A DNA stretch of 64,000 bases from Streptomyces venezuelae (GTDB lineage: Bacteria; Actinomycetota; Actinomycetes; Streptomycetales; Streptomycetaceae): contig NZ_CP029192.1 in NCBI RefSeq assembly GCF_008642315.1, forward strand, positions 8,370,001 to 8,434,000. The letters run 5' to 3'. Positions 43,267 through 52,370 of the stretch are shown in pieces (the stretch's first letter is position 1; each line of letters starts with the position of its first letter). A program made the translations under genes and the position numbers. Under the pieces are notes generated by a model. That model was not told where the DNA came from and searched no databases. It was given only the letters and a program-made list of their open reading frames with translations.

Positions 43267-43638
43267 TTGAACCTCAGAATCGACCTTGCCTGGCTCCTGA
43301 TGATCGCCGAGCACAAGACGCCCGGAGACCCCCAGGTCACCGACTGGGGCGCACTCGTCGCCGCCGTGAGCAGACACGAGGCCGAGATATTCGGCGTGCC
43401 CGTCTACGAAACCCCGCACGACCGCGCCGCGGCGCTCCTCCAGGTCCTCCTCCACATCCCGGCGCTCGAACGCTCCAACGCCCTCTTCGCCTCCTCCGTC
43501 GCCTACGCCTACCTCGTCTCCAGCGGCCTGAAGGTCGTCACATCGCCCGAGCAGGTGCGTGATCTCGCCCGGCTGGTGAAGGAGGACGGCGCGAGCGTGC
43601 ACGCCATCGCGGACCAGCTGCGGCTGTGGAGCCTGTGA
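43267..43638 (+). CDS. Fic/Doc-like toxin component with degenerate active-site motif
   Basis: This 123-residue helical protein (from TTG 43267; a GTG at 43246 is an alternative that overlaps the antitoxin) resembles Doc-type Fic proteins: NLRIDLAWLLMIAEHK, ALVAAVSRHEAEIFG, RAAALLQVLLHIPALERSNALFASSVAYAYLVSSG and VRDLARLV. Doc/Fic enzymes carry HxFx(D/A)GNxR at the fourth helix. Here the place reads IPALERSNALFA: the catalytic His is missing and the Asn is retained. It may be an inactive relic, a non-AMPylating variant or a different mechanism. Pairing with the antitoxin upstream is clear. Confidence 0.75.
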   Translation: MNLRIDLAWLLMIAEHKTPGDPQVTDWGALVAAVSRHEAEIFGVPVYETPHDRAAALLQVLLHIPALERSNALFASSVAYAYLVSSGLKVVTSPEQVRDLARLVKEDGASVHAIADQLRLWSL

Positions 43639-43697
43639 GGTGCGTGAGTGAGTCCGTGAGCCCGCGTTCGAGGGCCCGGCCGGGCATGGCGGGTGCG

Positions 43698-44369
43698 TCA
43701 GGAGTCGTCGGGTCGGAACGCCTTGCCCAGCACGCAGTACGACGTGGGCAGCCGCGGCCCCTTCGCCGGCACCAGGAGCCGCCGGTGCGCACCGATCGCG
43801 AACCCTGCCCCGCGCAGGGCCGTCAAGGTGTCCCGCGCGACATGACAGCCGCCGAACAGAGGCGGCCACACCGTGCGGTCCAAGGCGCGCTGCGTGATCG
43901 CCATCAGCTTGCCCGGCGCCCTGCCGTGCTCGAAGAACCGCAGCTCACCGCCGGGCCGCAGCACCCGCCGCAGCTCGCCGAGCGCCCGTGGCACGTCCCG
44001 CACGCTGCACAGCACCAGGGAGACGACGGCCGCGTCGAACGCCTCGCTCTTGACGGGCAGCGCCTCGGCGGCGCCAGGCACGACGTCCACCGGTACGTCC
44101 GCGCGCAGCGCCGCCGACACCGCTAGCCGCCGCAGCAGCCGCTCGGGTTCGATCGCCACCACTTCGGAGACCGCGCCCGGGTAGTGCGCGAAGTTGAGTC
44201 CATTGCCCGCCCCGACCTCGATGACCCGGCCGGAGAGACCGCCGAGCAGCTCACGGCGGTGGGCGCCGAGCACGGGCTCGGCGGCCACGCTCTGCCGGGC
44301 GTAGAAGCGGGCGAAGACCGGGTGGTGCACGGCGTCCCGGGAGACGGGCTTGGCTGAGCGCGGCGACAT
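43698..44369 (-). CDS. Class I SAM-dependent methyltransferase
   Basis: This 223-residue Rossmann-fold enzyme has motif I VIEVGAGNGLNFAHYP, the acidic residue ending strand 2 (VVAIEPE), AEALPVKSEAFDAAVVSLVLCSV (motifs II-III) and LRRVLRPGGELRFFEHG. This is the Methyltransf_11/METTL7-like group that acts on small molecules or lipids. A GGGAGGA site precedes ATG 44369. It is a single gene convergent with the toxin gene. Substrate unknown. Confidence 0.9.
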   Translation of the reverse strand: MSPRSAKPVSRDAVHHPVFARFYARQSVAAEPVLGAHRRELLGGLSGRVIEVGAGNGLNFAHYPGAVSEVVAIEPERLLRRLAVSAALRADVPVDVVPGAAEALPVKSEAFDAAVVSLVLCSVRDVPRALGELRRVLRPGGELRFFEHGRAPGKLMAITQRALDRTVWPPLFGGCHVARDTLTALRGAGFAIGAHRRLLVPAKGPRLPTSYCVLGKAFRPDDS

Positions 44370-44509
44370 GGGTCCTCCCGGGTGGAGATCTCGGCGGATC
44401 GAGGGGATACCGCCATGGTGCCCCGGCGGCGGGCGGGCGACCCCGAACGGCGGACGCGTCTCACCGACCGCGCCCCCGGAGTCACCCGCCCGCCGCCCCG
44501 CTCACCGCG

Positions 44510-45244
44510 TCAGTGCGCCCGCGGCGCAGGCGCCTCCCGTTCGGTGAAGGTCAGCCCGTCCCACGTGCCGCCGAGCTCCGGGCCCAGCCAACTCGCGGCC
44601 GCCGCACGGAAGTCGGCGCCGTCGAGCGCCCCGGCACCTTCCGGAATGGCACCGAGCAGCGGCGTGCCCGCGTCCTTCGGCAGGTCCGCGAGATTGCAGC
44701 GGGACGCCAGGTCGGGGGCGGCCGGCCAGCTGCCGATCACCGGACCCAGCTGGCGCACGCCACGCGCCCGCAGCGCCTCCGCCGTCAGCTGCGTCGTGTT
44801 GAGCGAGCCGAGGCCCGCCGACACCACGACGAGGACCGGCGCCCCGAGGAGCCGGGCGGCGTCCGCGAGGGTGCCGCCCTCGTCGTCGAGACGGACGAGC
44901 AGCCCGCCCGCCCCCTCGACCAGGACCAGGTCGTACTCGGTCGCGAGCTTCGCCGCCGCGTCCGCCACCTCCTGAGGGTGGACCTGGGCACGTCCTGACC
45001 GCCGCGCGGCCACATCGGGCGCCAACGGCTCCGGATAGCGGGCGAGTTCACGCGTGGCGATGCCGTCGCCCGCGAGACGTACGACCTCCTGGGCGTCGCC
45101 GGGCTCACCGGGGGCGACCCCGGTCTGCGCCGGTTTGAGCACGGCGACGCTGCGGCCTGCCGCGCGGGCCACGGCGGCCACCGCGGCCGTCGTCACCGTC
45201 TTGCCGATCTCCGTGCCCGTGCCGGACACCACGATCACCGTCAC
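44510..45244 (-). CDS. bioD: Dethiobiotin synthetase
   Basis: It closes the ureido ring of dethiobiotin from diaminopelargonate, CO2 and ATP. The 244-residue P-loop protein has [13 protein letters not shown], the substrate Lys in [21 protein letters not shown] and [15 protein letters not shown] 45244 starts one base after the bioA stop, behind GGAGGG. It is the third gene of bioB-bioA-bioD. Confidence 0.95.
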   Translation of the reverse strand: MTVIVVSGTGTEIGKTVTTAAVAAVARAAGRSVAVLKPAQTGVAPGEPGDAQEVVRLAGDGIATRELARYPEPLAPDVAARRSGRAQVHPQEVADAAAKLATEYDLVLVEGAGGLLVRLDDEGGTLADAARLLGAPVLVVVSAGLGSLNTTQLTAEALRARGVRQLGPVIGSWPAAPDLASRCNLADLPKDAGTPLLGAIPEGAGALDGADFRAAAASWLGPELGGTWDGLTFTEREAPAPRAH

Positions 45245-45245
45245 G

Positions 45246-46541
45246 TCAGCCCTCCTTCGCCGCCGCGCACACCGCGCGCGCGATCCGTGCCACGTCGTCG
45301 TCGCCCGTGATGAACGGCGGCATCGTGTAGATGAGGTCGCGGAACGGCCGCACCCACACGCCTTCGCGCACCACCGCCCGTGTCGCCGCCGCCATGTCGA
45401 CCGGGTGGTCGAGCTGGACGACGCCGATCGCCCCGAGGACACGGACCTCACGGACGGAGGGCAGGGCGGCCGCCTCGGCGAGCCCCTCCCGCAGACCCGA
45501 CTCGATCCGCTTGACCTCGGTGTGCCAGTCCTGCCCGAGCAGCAGGTCGATCGAGGCGCCCGCCACCGCGGCGGCCAGCGGGTTGCCCATGAACGTCGGG
45601 CCGTGCGCCAGGACCGGCACCTCGCCCCGCGAGATCCCGTCGGCGACCCGGGAGGTGCACAGCGTCGCGGCCATCGACAGATATCCGCCGGTCAGCGCCT
45701 TGCCGATGCACATCACATCGGGTGTGACCCCCGCGTGGTCGGCGGCGAACAGCGCGCCCGTGCGGCCGAAGCCCGTCGCGATCTCGTCGAAGACCAGCAG
45801 GACGTCATGGGCGTCGCACGCCTCCCGCAGCGCGCGGAGGTAGCCGGGGGAGTGGAAGCGCATCCCGCCCGCGCCCTGCACCACCGGCTCGACGATCACT
45901 CCGGCGAGCTCGGCGGCGTGCCGCCCGATCAGCTCGTGGAGATGCTCGGCGTACGACTCCTCGTACGCGTCGAACCCGCTCGGCGGCGCGTCCGCGAACA
46001 CCTGCTGCGGCAGGACGCCCTGCCACAGCTCGTGCATGCCCCCCTTCGGGTCGCACACGGCCATCGGCTGCCAGGTGTCGCCGTGATAGCCGCCCCGCCA
46101 CGTCAGCATCCGCTGCTTCTCCGGGCGGCCGAGGGAGCGCCAGTGCTGCAGGCACATCTTGACGGCGACCTCGACCGCGACCGACCCCGAGTCGGAGAGG
46201 AAGACGTGCTCCAGGCCGTCGGGCGTCATGTCGACGAGACGTTTGGCGAGGGAGACGGCGGGCTCGTGGGTGAGCCCGCCGAACATCACGTGGCTCATGC
46301 GGTCGAGCTGGCCGCGCACCGCCTCGTTCAGGGCCGGGTGGTTGTAGCCGTGGATCGCCGACCACCAGGACGACATGCCGTCGATCAGCTCGTCGCCGCC
46401 CGCGAGACGCATCCGGACGCCGCTCGCCGACTCGACGACCAGGGGTTCCTGGCGGCCCGGCATCGGCGCGTAGGGGTGCCAGACGTGCTGCCGGTCGAGG
46501 GCGAGCAGGTGCTCCGCGGCCGGCCTGGACAGGTCAGGCAT
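45246..46541 (-). CDS. bioA: Adenosylmethionine-8-amino-7-oxononanoate aminotransferase
   Basis: This PLP enzyme of 431 residues transfers an amino group from SAM to KAPA to make diaminopelargonate. It shows WHPYAPM near the N-terminus, [20 protein letters not shown], the PLP-ring Asp in [13 protein letters not shown] and the Schiff-base Lys in [10 protein letters not shown], then [11 protein letters not shown]. The ATG overlaps the bioB stop by 8 nt, so translation is coupled. Confidence 0.96.
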   Translation of the reverse strand: MPDLSRPAAEHLLALDRQHVWHPYAPMPGRQEPLVVESASGVRMRLAGGDELIDGMSSWWSAIHGYNHPALNEAVRGQLDRMSHVMFGGLTHEPAVSLAKRLVDMTPDGLEHVFLSDSGSVAVEVAVKMCLQHWRSLGRPEKQRMLTWRGGYHGDTWQPMAVCDPKGGMHELWQGVLPQQVFADAPPSGFDAYEESYAEHLHELIGRHAAELAGVIVEPVVQGAGGMRFHSPGYLRALREACDAHDVLLVFDEIATGFGRTGALFAADHAGVTPDVMCIGKALTGGYLSMAATLCTSRVADGISRGEVPVLAHGPTFMGNPLAAAVAGASIDLLLGQDWHTEVKRIESGLREGLAEAAALPSVREVRVLGAIGVVQLDHPVDMAAATRAVVREGVWVRPFRDLIYTMPPFITGDDDVARIARAVCAAAKEG

Positions 46542-47745
46542 TGGGCGCCAGGTCCGTTCCCGCGCCCCGGCGGCGTACCGCCACCAGGTCTGTGCGCGCC
46601 TCGTTGGAATCCGCCACGGGCGCGTCCACCGCCTCGGCGGCGGTCACGCCCGAACCGCAGGGCCCGCACCCGCCGCCCTCGTGGCTGCCGCACCCACTGT
46701 CCCCGTGCGAGCCGCAGCCCTTCGCTGCCGCGGCCGCGTCGACGCGGTGCTGCGGCAGCGTCACCTGGTCCGTGCCCTCGACCTCGAAGCCGGCGTCCGC
46801 GATCATCGCCAGGTCGTCCTTGCCCGCCTGGCCCTCACTGGTCAGGTAGTCGCCGAGGAAGATCGAGTTGGCGATGTTCAGGGCGAGCGGCTGCAGGGAG
46901 CGCAGATGCACCTCGCGGCCACCGGCGATGCGCACCTCGATGTCCGGACAGACGAAGCGGGCCATCGCCAGGATGCGCAGGCAGCGCTGCGGCGTGAGGT
47001 TCCACTCCTTGGCCAGCGGCGTGCCCTCGAAGGGGATCAGGAAGTTCACCGGCACCGAGTCCGCGTCGAGTTCACGCAGCGAGAAGACGACGTCGACGAG
47101 GTCCTCGTCCTTCTCGCCCATGCCGGCGATCAGCCCCGAGCAGGCGGACAGGCCCGCCGCGTGCGCCTTCTGGACCGTGTCGACGCGGTCGGCGTACGTG
47201 TGCGTCTTGGTGATGTCCGCGTACGTGGCTTCCGAGGTGTTGAGGTTGTGGTTGTACGCGTCGGCGCCCGCACCCCGCAGGCGCTCCGCCTGCCCGTCCG
47301 AGAGGAGACCGAGGCAGGCGCACACCTCGACGCCCTCGTTCTGCTCCTTCACCGCGGCGATGGTCTGCGCCACCCGGTCCACGTCGCGGTCGGTCGGCCC
47401 GCGTCCGCTCGCGACCAGGCACACCCGCTTCGCGCCGCCCGCGACCCCCGCCGCCGCGGCCTGCGAGGCCTCGTCGGGCTTCAGCCAGGTGTACTTGAGG
47501 ATCTCGGCCTTGGAGCCGAGACGCTGCGAACAGTACGAGCAGTCCTCCGGGCACAGGCCCGACTTGAGGTTGACCAGATAGTTGAGTTTGACCCGTCGCC
47601 CGAACCAGTGCCGCCGCACCTTCCCGGCTGCGGCCACTACGTCCAGGAGATCGTCGTCGGAGGTGGCCAGTACGGCCAGCGCCTCTTCACGGGTCGGCAG
47701 CTCGCGCCGAAGCCCCTTGTCCACCAGCGTGTTCAGCAGGTCCAT
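46534..47745 (-). CDS. bioB: Biotin synthase with Cys/His-rich tail
   Basis: This radical-SAM enzyme inserts sulfur into dethiobiotin. The 403-residue protein has the CxxxCxxC motif in [24 protein letters not shown], and the Arg ligand region [11 protein letters not shown] of the auxiliary [2Fe-2S] cluster. After the catalytic core (about residue 340) comes a tail with [15 protein letters not shown] and CGPCG, rich in Cys, His and Gly. The core is complete without it. ATG 47745 follows an AAGGAT site. It is first in bioBAD and divergent from bioF. Confidence 0.95.
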   Translation of the reverse strand: MDLLNTLVDKGLRRELPTREEALAVLATSDDDLLDVVAAAGKVRRHWFGRRVKLNYLVNLKSGLCPEDCSYCSQRLGSKAEILKYTWLKPDEASQAAAAGVAGGAKRVCLVASGRGPTDRDVDRVAQTIAAVKEQNEGVEVCACLGLLSDGQAERLRGAGADAYNHNLNTSEATYADITKTHTYADRVDTVQKAHAAGLSACSGLIAGMGEKDEDLVDVVFSLRELDADSVPVNFLIPFEGTPLAKEWNLTPQRCLRILAMARFVCPDIEVRIAGGREVHLRSLQPLALNIANSIFLGDYLTSEGQAGKDDLAMIADAGFEVEGTDQVTLPQHRVDAAAAAKGCGSHGDSGCGSHEGGGCGPCGSGVTAAEAVDAPVADSNEARTDLVAVRRRGAGTDLAPNA

Positions 47746-47865
47746 GGCGCTGATCCTTACGCACGGCAGCCTCCCCGGCCAAGGAGGTTTCGCACAACAG
47801 AAACGGTTTGAGGTGTGGGTATTGCCACATCCTGGCCAGGGGTTCCGGCGGCTAAGGTCTGTGCA
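47746..47865. promoter_or_regulatory. Divergent control region of bioBAD and bioF
   Basis: Within 120 bp there are two short dyads: AAACGGTTT at 47801-47809 and TGTGG-N6-CCACA at 47814-47829. Either could be the operator for a biotin regulator such as BioQ or BirA, but neither matches a consensus I can state with confidence. Confidence 0.4.
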
Positions 47866-49107
47866 ATGTCTACAAACAGGCACCCCCTGACGGGCGCGTC
47901 CGCCGCGCCGGGCACGGCGTCGAGCACCGCTTCGGTCACCACGTCGGGCGCGGCTTCGAGCACCTCCTCGGGCGCGGCGTTCGGCTGGCTCGGCGAGCAG
48001 GCGCGGCTGCGTGCGGACGCCGGACTCGTCCGCACGCTGCGCCCGCGCTCCGCGGACCCAGACGGCCTCCTCGACCTGGCGGGCAACGACTACCTCGGCC
48101 TGACCCGGCACCCCGAGGTCACCGAGGGCGCGGCCGCCGCGGCCCGCAGGTGGGGCGGCGGAGCGACGGGATCGCGCCTGGTCACCGGCTCCACGGAGCT
48201 GCACGCCGAACTGGAGCGGGAGCTCGCCGAGTTCTGCGGCTTCGAGGCGGCCCTCGTCTTCTCCTCGGGCTACGCGGCGAACCTCGCCGCCGTCACCGCG
48301 CTCGCCCCGCACGGCTCGCTGATCGTCTCCGACGCGGGCAACCACGCGTCCCTGATCGACGGGTGCCGGCTCGCACGGGGCGCCACCCAGGTGGTGCCGC
48401 ACGCCGACCCCGAAGCGGTGCGCAAGACGCTGGACGCCCACGAAGGACCCGCCGTGCTGGTGTCCGACTCGGTGTTCTCGGTCGACGGCGACATGGCGCC
48501 GCTCGCCGAACAGGCGGCGGTGTGCCGGGAGTTCGGGGCAGGGCTGATCGTCGACGACGCCCACGGTCTCGGCGTGCTCGGCGACGGCGGTCGGGGAGCC
48601 CCGCACGCGGCGGGGCTCGCGGGAGCGGACGACGTGGTGGCCACCCTCACGCTCTCCAAGTCCCTGGGCAGCCAGGGCGGCGCCGTGCTCGGCCCCGCCG
48701 GTGTCATCGAGCACCTGGTGAACGCGGCCCGCACGTTCATCTTCGACACGGGTCTCGCGCCCGCCGCGGCCGGTGCCGCGCTCGCCGCCCTGCGCCTGCT
48801 GCGCCGCGAGCCCGAACGCGCCGCGCGCGCCCGCGAGGTCGCGGCCGCACTGCATCGGCAGCTCACGGCCGAGGGGCTCTCGGCGGTACGTCCTGACGCC
48901 GCCGTCGTCTCGGTGCGCGCGCCGTCGCCGGAGCGGGCCGTGCGGTGGGCAGCGGACTGCCGGGCCGCGGGCCTTGCCGTGGGGTGCTTCAGGCCGCCGT
49001 CGGTGCCGGACGGCATCTCGCGGCTGCGGCTGACCGCCCGCGCGGACCTCACCGACGCACAGATCGCCGGTGCCGTACGGGTGATCAGCCGCAGTGCGCA
49101 CCGATAG
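47866..49107 (+). CDS. bioF: 8-amino-7-oxononanoate synthase
   Basis: This PLP enzyme condenses pimeloyl-thioester with alanine, the first ring-forming step of biotin synthesis. The 413-residue protein shows [33 protein letters not shown], the PLP stacking region SSGYAAN, the Asp in [11 protein letters not shown] and the Schiff-base Lys in [10 protein letters not shown]. The first 45 residues are Ser/Thr/Ala-rich and probably disordered. Start ATG 47866; an upstream in-frame ATG-like extension to 47815 is less likely. Confidence 0.94.
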   Translation: MSTNRHPLTGASAAPGTASSTASVTTSGAASSTSSGAAFGWLGEQARLRADAGLVRTLRPRSADPDGLLDLAGNDYLGLTRHPEVTEGAAAAARRWGGGATGSRLVTGSTELHAELERELAEFCGFEAALVFSSGYAANLAAVTALAPHGSLIVSDAGNHASLIDGCRLARGATQVVPHADPEAVRKTLDAHEGPAVLVSDSVFSVDGDMAPLAEQAAVCREFGAGLIVDDAHGLGVLGDGGRGAPHAAGLAGADDVVATLTLSKSLGSQGGAVLGPAGVIEHLVNAARTFIFDTGLAPAAAGAALAALRLLRREPERAARAREVAAALHRQLTAEGLSAVRPDAAVVSVRAPSPERAVRWAADCRAAGLAVGCFRPPSVPDGISRLRLTARADLTDAQIAGAVRVISRSAHR

Positions 49108-49110
49108 CGT

Positions 49111-49133
49111 GCCGGGCCCCGTCAGGGGCCGGG
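49111..49133. terminator. Possible bidirectional terminator
   Basis: GCCGGGCCCC-GTCA-GGGGCCGGG forms a GC hairpin with one bulged base between the convergent bioF and DUF397 genes. Confidence 0.5.
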
Positions 49134-49139
49134 AGGCGA

Positions 49140-49364
49140 CTACCGGAGGCTGTTGAGGAACGACTCCCAGGGGCCGGGGGAGACGAGCAGGGCTGGCCCT
49201 GCGATGTTCTTCGAGTCACGCACGGCGCGCAGGCCGGTCAGCGGACCCGAGTCGAGCGTGGCGGTCTCGACGCAGTTGTTCATGCCATTGCTGAAACTGC
49301 TGCGCTGCCACCGCGCACCTTGAAGTGTCGTGCTGGAAGGTACGAACCGAGGCAGTGCGGTCAT
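49140..49364 (-). CDS. DUF397-domain small protein
   Basis: This 74-residue protein shows the DUF397 pattern: [48 protein letters not shown]. In Streptomyces such proteins sit beside Scr1/DUF5753 XRE regulators and HATPase proteins (the WhiJ/BldB-type sets) and are thought to modulate the regulator. Here the XRE gene ends 9 nt before its start, on the same strand, so both are cotranscribed. Confidence 0.92.
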   Translation of the reverse strand: MTALPRFVPSSTTLQGARWQRSSFSNGMNNCVETATLDSGPLTGLRAVRDSKNIAGPALLVSPGPWESFLNSLR

Positions 49365-49373
49365 GGTGCCTCC

Positions 49374-50237
49374 TCACGCGCCGTCGCATAGCCCGGCGAT
49401 GAATTCCGTTGAGTCCTCGGGTGAGAGCGCTTGTACTTGAAGGGACAAGTAGGCCTCCGAGTACGCCTGGAGGTCTTCTTTCCGTTCGAGGTAGAGGCTA
49501 CTCGTCAAATGGTCGAGAACAACCACATCCAGATCAGCAATGTCCGGAAATGAAAAAATAACGAAAGAACCGATCAGGCCCACGTGCTCACCTGCGGCGA
49601 ACGGCAGTACCTGCAGCTCGACATGGGGCAGAAGGGATGCTTGTCGTAGCCAATTCAACTGTTCTGCGAAGACCTCGGCCCCGCCCACCGGCCTCCGCAG
49701 CACCGCCTCGTCCATGATCACGTTCAGACGCAGCGGCGGATCCGCGCGCAGCACGTCCTGACGGGCGAGACGGACCTCGACCAGCGCGTCGACCTGCTTC
49801 TCGGGCACTCCGCCGAGCGCGGCCCGGGTCACCGCACGCGCGTACGCGGGCGTCTGCAGCAGGCCGGGCACCACCGCCGTCTCCAGGGTGCGCATCCAAC
49901 TGGCCTGCGATTCCAGGCTGATGAAGTCCCGGTACGTCGCGGGCAGCAGATCGCGGTACGCCTTCCACCAGTGGTGGCGTCCCGCCCCCGGGTCGTCGAC
50001 GCCGGTGAACGCTATGAGCAGCTCACTGAGCTGCGGGTCCTGTACCTGGTACACCTCCAGGAGCAGCCGCACGTCGGCCGCCTTCACACCGCTGCGTCCC
50101 GTCTCGATCCGGCTCACCTTGGACTGGTGCCAGCCGGCCCTGGCGGCGGCCTGGCTGCTCGTCAGTCCCGCCTGCACGCGCAGCGCGCGGAGCTCTGCAC
50201 CGAGCTGACGACGGCGCACCGCGGGGCCGTACTGCAT
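49374..50237 (-). CDS. XRE-family regulator with Scr1/DUF5753 domain (WhiJ-like)
   Basis: This 287-residue regulator has an N-terminal helix-turn-helix (LGAELRALRVQAGLTSSQAAARAGWHQSKVSRIETGRSGVKAADVRLLLEVY, read in parts). A DUF5753 domain follows (FISLESQASWMRTLETAVVPGLLQTPAYARAV, VIMDEAVLRRPVGG, LQVLPFAAGEHVGLIGSFVIF). The family includes developmental regulators that work with a DUF397 partner. ATG 50237. The HATPase gene lies divergently at 50510, completing the usual trio. Confidence 0.94.
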   Translation of the reverse strand: MQYGPAVRRRQLGAELRALRVQAGLTSSQAAARAGWHQSKVSRIETGRSGVKAADVRLLLEVYQVQDPQLSELLIAFTGVDDPGAGRHHWWKAYRDLLPATYRDFISLESQASWMRTLETAVVPGLLQTPAYARAVTRAALGGVPEKQVDALVEVRLARQDVLRADPPLRLNVIMDEAVLRRPVGGAEVFAEQLNWLRQASLLPHVELQVLPFAAGEHVGLIGSFVIFSFPDIADLDVVVLDHLTSSLYLERKEDLQAYSEAYLSLQVQALSPEDSTEFIAGLCDGA

Positions 50238-50509
50238 GCCCGTCTCCTTTCGGACGGAGCCGTCGGATTTCCCGGCGGCGGGGCGGGGCAGTAGGCGAGA
50301 TTAGAGGAAGTACCGCTCTCCCGCCCAAATACGGTCTGCCGTAGCAGAGTTCACCGCTTCGAGCGACAGATATATGCACATCTCGGTGGATCGCCACCCG
50401 TGACCGGCCAAGGAGTGGCAGGCTGGCGCGAAGCACCAGTCCGGGACTGTCCTCGAGTCATCCGCCGCGGGTCGGAGACCGGTCCCGGTGGGAAAGGGAC
50501 AGCGCCGTC
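50238..50509. promoter_or_regulatory. Divergent region of the WhiJ-like trio
   Basis: These 272 bp lie between the XRE gene and the HATPase gene. TACGG-TCTG-CCGTA at 50330-50343 is a 5-bp dyad and ATATAT-like DNA lies at about 50370. The dyad is a possible site for the XRE protein. Confidence 0.35.
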
Positions 50510-50962
50510 ATGGCAGACCACCAGGAAGCCTCCGTCACCCTGCCGAGCGATCCTGCCTCGGTCCCCGCCGCCCGGAAATACGTCTCGCGCGTGCTCGCGG
50601 AATGGGGCCTGCCCGGCGAAGCCGAGGTGGCCGAGACGATCAGACTGATCGTCTCCGAGCTCGCCACGAACGCCGTGCAGCACACCCTGGGACAGTCGCC
50701 CACCTTCACGGTCGACGTCGAACTGGAACGTGACGAGCAGCTGCGGATCGGCGTCACCGACAGCCATCCGCGCTATCCCAAGCGCCTCCCCGCGGCCGTC
50801 CAGCAGGACAACGGCCGCGGCATGGTGATCATTCGCTGGCTGACCGCCGAATGCGGCGGCAGGCTCTCGGTCAGCCCCACCGACGAGGGAGGCAAGACCG
50901 TGTGGATCGCGCTCCCCTGGCGCGCCCCCGTCCGCCGCACCCCCCGCGACGCCGCCCACTGA
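50510..50962 (+). CDS. HATPase_c (SpoIIAB/RsbW-like) ATP-binding protein
   Basis: This 150-residue GHKL ATPase domain stands alone. It has the N-box region IRLIVSELATNAVQHT, a D-box-like IGVTDSHP, and a G-box NGRGMVIIRWLTAECGG. Proteins of this kind act as anti-sigma factors/Ser kinases or as partners of the WhiJ-type regulator. The adjacent DUF397 and XRE genes point to the second. The ATG is preceded by GGGAAAGGGACAG. Confidence 0.92.
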   Translation: MADHQEASVTLPSDPASVPAARKYVSRVLAEWGLPGEAEVAETIRLIVSELATNAVQHTLGQSPTFTVDVELERDEQLRIGVTDSHPRYPKRLPAAVQQDNGRGMVIIRWLTAECGGRLSVSPTDEGGKTVWIALPWRAPVRRTPRDAAH

Positions 50963-51007
50963 CTCCGGGGCCGCGACGCCTTACGGCCTCGCGCGCCATC
51001 TGCACCG

Positions 51008-51580
51008 CTACCTGCACCGCTCCCTGCGCAGCGGGCGTGGGGCACCCCCTCGGGCCCCCGGCGTCCTGGCGTCGGTCTCCTCGGCGAGCGCCGCCTCGAC
51101 CCGAGCGAGGGGGCGCCCCGCGAGCCGCGGCAGTACGCCCCACAGTCCGACGCACACCAGCAGCGTCCCCGCGCCCGCGAGCACGCCCTCCGTCCGGCCC
51201 GACGTCACATCGACGACGAGCAGCACCGAACCGGCGAGGGTCAGGACGAGAACGCCGAGCCCGATGGCGGCGAGCCGGGACGACACCCGCACGATGAGCG
51301 GCTTGGCCCGTTGCTGGAACAGCGAGCGGTGCAGCGCGGCGGGCGCCGTGAACAGCGCCGCCGCGAGCACCGCGAGCAGCAGCGTCGTGACGTAGGTGCC
51401 GCGCTGCATCCCGTCCAGCGACGGAAAGCGCGGGCTGAAGGCGAGGGTGAGCAGAAAGGCGAAGAGGATCTGGACGCCCGTCTGCGTCACCCGCAGCTCC
51501 TGGAGCAGCTCCGCGAAGTTGCGGTCGGCGCGCTCCAGCGGTGTCTCATTGCGGGCGGTACAGGCATAGTCGTCGGACAT
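51008..51580 (-). CDS. DUF6328-like membrane protein
   Basis: This 190-residue protein starts with a soluble helix (ERADRNFAELLQELRVTQTGVQILFAF), which leads into four hydrophobic segments (TLAFSPRF, TTLLLAVLAAALF, IGLGVLVLTLAGSVLLVVD, GAGTLLVCVGLWGVLP). The combination matches a Streptomyces family commonly named DUF6328. Function unknown. The C-terminal 30 residues are polar and Arg-rich. Confidence 0.8.
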   Translation of the reverse strand: MSDDYACTARNETPLERADRNFAELLQELRVTQTGVQILFAFLLTLAFSPRFPSLDGMQRGTYVTTLLLAVLAAALFTAPAALHRSLFQQRAKPLIVRVSSRLAAIGLGVLVLTLAGSVLLVVDVTSGRTEGVLAGAGTLLVCVGLWGVLPRLAGRPLARVEAALAEETDARTPGARGGAPRPLRRERCR

Positions 51581-51600
51581 CCCCTACGGGTATCCCCGCC

Positions 51601-51644
51601 GGCGCACCCCACGCACCGGCACCTGACGGTCCGTGGAGTGCGCC
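51601..51644 (-). terminator. Terminator after the NlpC/P60 gene
   Basis: GGCGCACCCCACG (51601-51613) pairs with CGTGGAGTGCGCC (51632-51644) with a single mismatch. It is 18 nt past the stop of the hydrolase gene. Confidence 0.65.
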
Positions 51645-51661
51645 GTACCGGCCGCGGTGGG

Positions 51662-52135
51662 TCAGCGGACCCTGCCGTACCAGACGCTCTTGGACCAGAT
51701 CTTCTCCAGGCGCACCACGGTTCCCCGCTTCGGAGCGTGCCAGATACGGTTGTTACCCGCGTAGATCCCGACGTGGTAGACGTTCCGACCGGAGTGGAAG
51801 AACACCAGGTCGCCGCGGGTCCGGTTGGACCGGGAGATGTGCTTGGTCTTGTTGTACTGCGCGGCGGCGGTGCGCGGGAGCTTCTTGCCCGTCTTCTTGA
51901 ACGAGTAGAGCGTGAGACCCGAGCAGTCGAACCGGTTGGGTCCCGCGGAGCCGTAGCCGTACGGGGAGCCCTTCTTGGACGCCGCGATCTTGAGCGCCTT
52001 CGTCCCGTGGGTGGCCGCCTCGGCCTCCGACGCGAGCCCGGGGGCCACGACGGTGCCGCCTACGACGGCGAGCGTGAGGACCGATGCGGCACCGGTCCTG
52101 GTGAGCAGCGACGGAACATGATTCAGCGCGGTCAT
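51662..52135 (-). CDS. Secreted NlpC/P60 cell-wall endopeptidase
   Basis: This 157-residue precursor has a signal peptide with a hydrophobic core (AASVLTLAVVGGTVVAPG) and a likely cleavage after AEA near residue 40. The mature part is an NlpC/P60 cysteine peptidase: the catalytic Cys in NRFDCSGLTLYSF, His in VYHVGIYAG and the third polar residue in HAPKRGTVV. It should cleave stem peptides of peptidoglycan. ATG 52135 has a GAAGGG site. A c-di-AMP riboswitch lies just upstream, so expression is probably controlled at the mRNA level. Confidence 0.93.
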   Translation of the reverse strand: MTALNHVPSLLTRTGAASVLTLAVVGGTVVAPGLASEAEAATHGTKALKIAASKKGSPYGYGSAGPNRFDCSGLTLYSFKKTGKKLPRTAAAQYNKTKHISRSNRTRGDLVFFHSGRNVYHVGIYAGNNRIWHAPKRGTVVRLEKIWSKSVWYGRVR

Positions 52136-52159
52136 GCGCAACCCTTCGTCAGCCGCCTG

Positions 52160-52345
52160 TGAAAGATGACCTGTCGGGTTCGGGCAGGCGAAGATGCCCG
52201 GCCGCGTGGTGCTCTGCGGCTTCACCCCAAGGGCGTCGTCCGGACTTCCCGGACGGGCCCGTCGTACCTGGGTCCTCCACTCCTGCCGTTGCACAGATGT
52301 CGACCGGTCATCCGGGTGGCGGCAGGACTCGGCGTCCGCCCGGAC
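52160..52345 (-). ncRNA. ydaO-type c-di-AMP riboswitch
   Basis: Read on the minus strand, the leader of the NlpC/P60 gene contains in order GACGCCGAGTCCTGCC, CGGATGACCGGTCGACA, GGCAGGAGTGGAGGACCC, CCCTTGGGGTGAAGCCGC, and GCCCGAACCCGACAGGTCA. These are the conserved blocks, in the right order, of the ydaO/yuaA riboswitch class known upstream of Streptomyces wall-hydrolase genes. It binds cyclic di-AMP, and binding usually turns expression off. A 7-bp GC hairpin (52348-52366) lies just 5' of it. Confidence 0.9.
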
Positions 52346-52370
52346 CGCCCCGCCGCTGTGGCGGGGGCTT

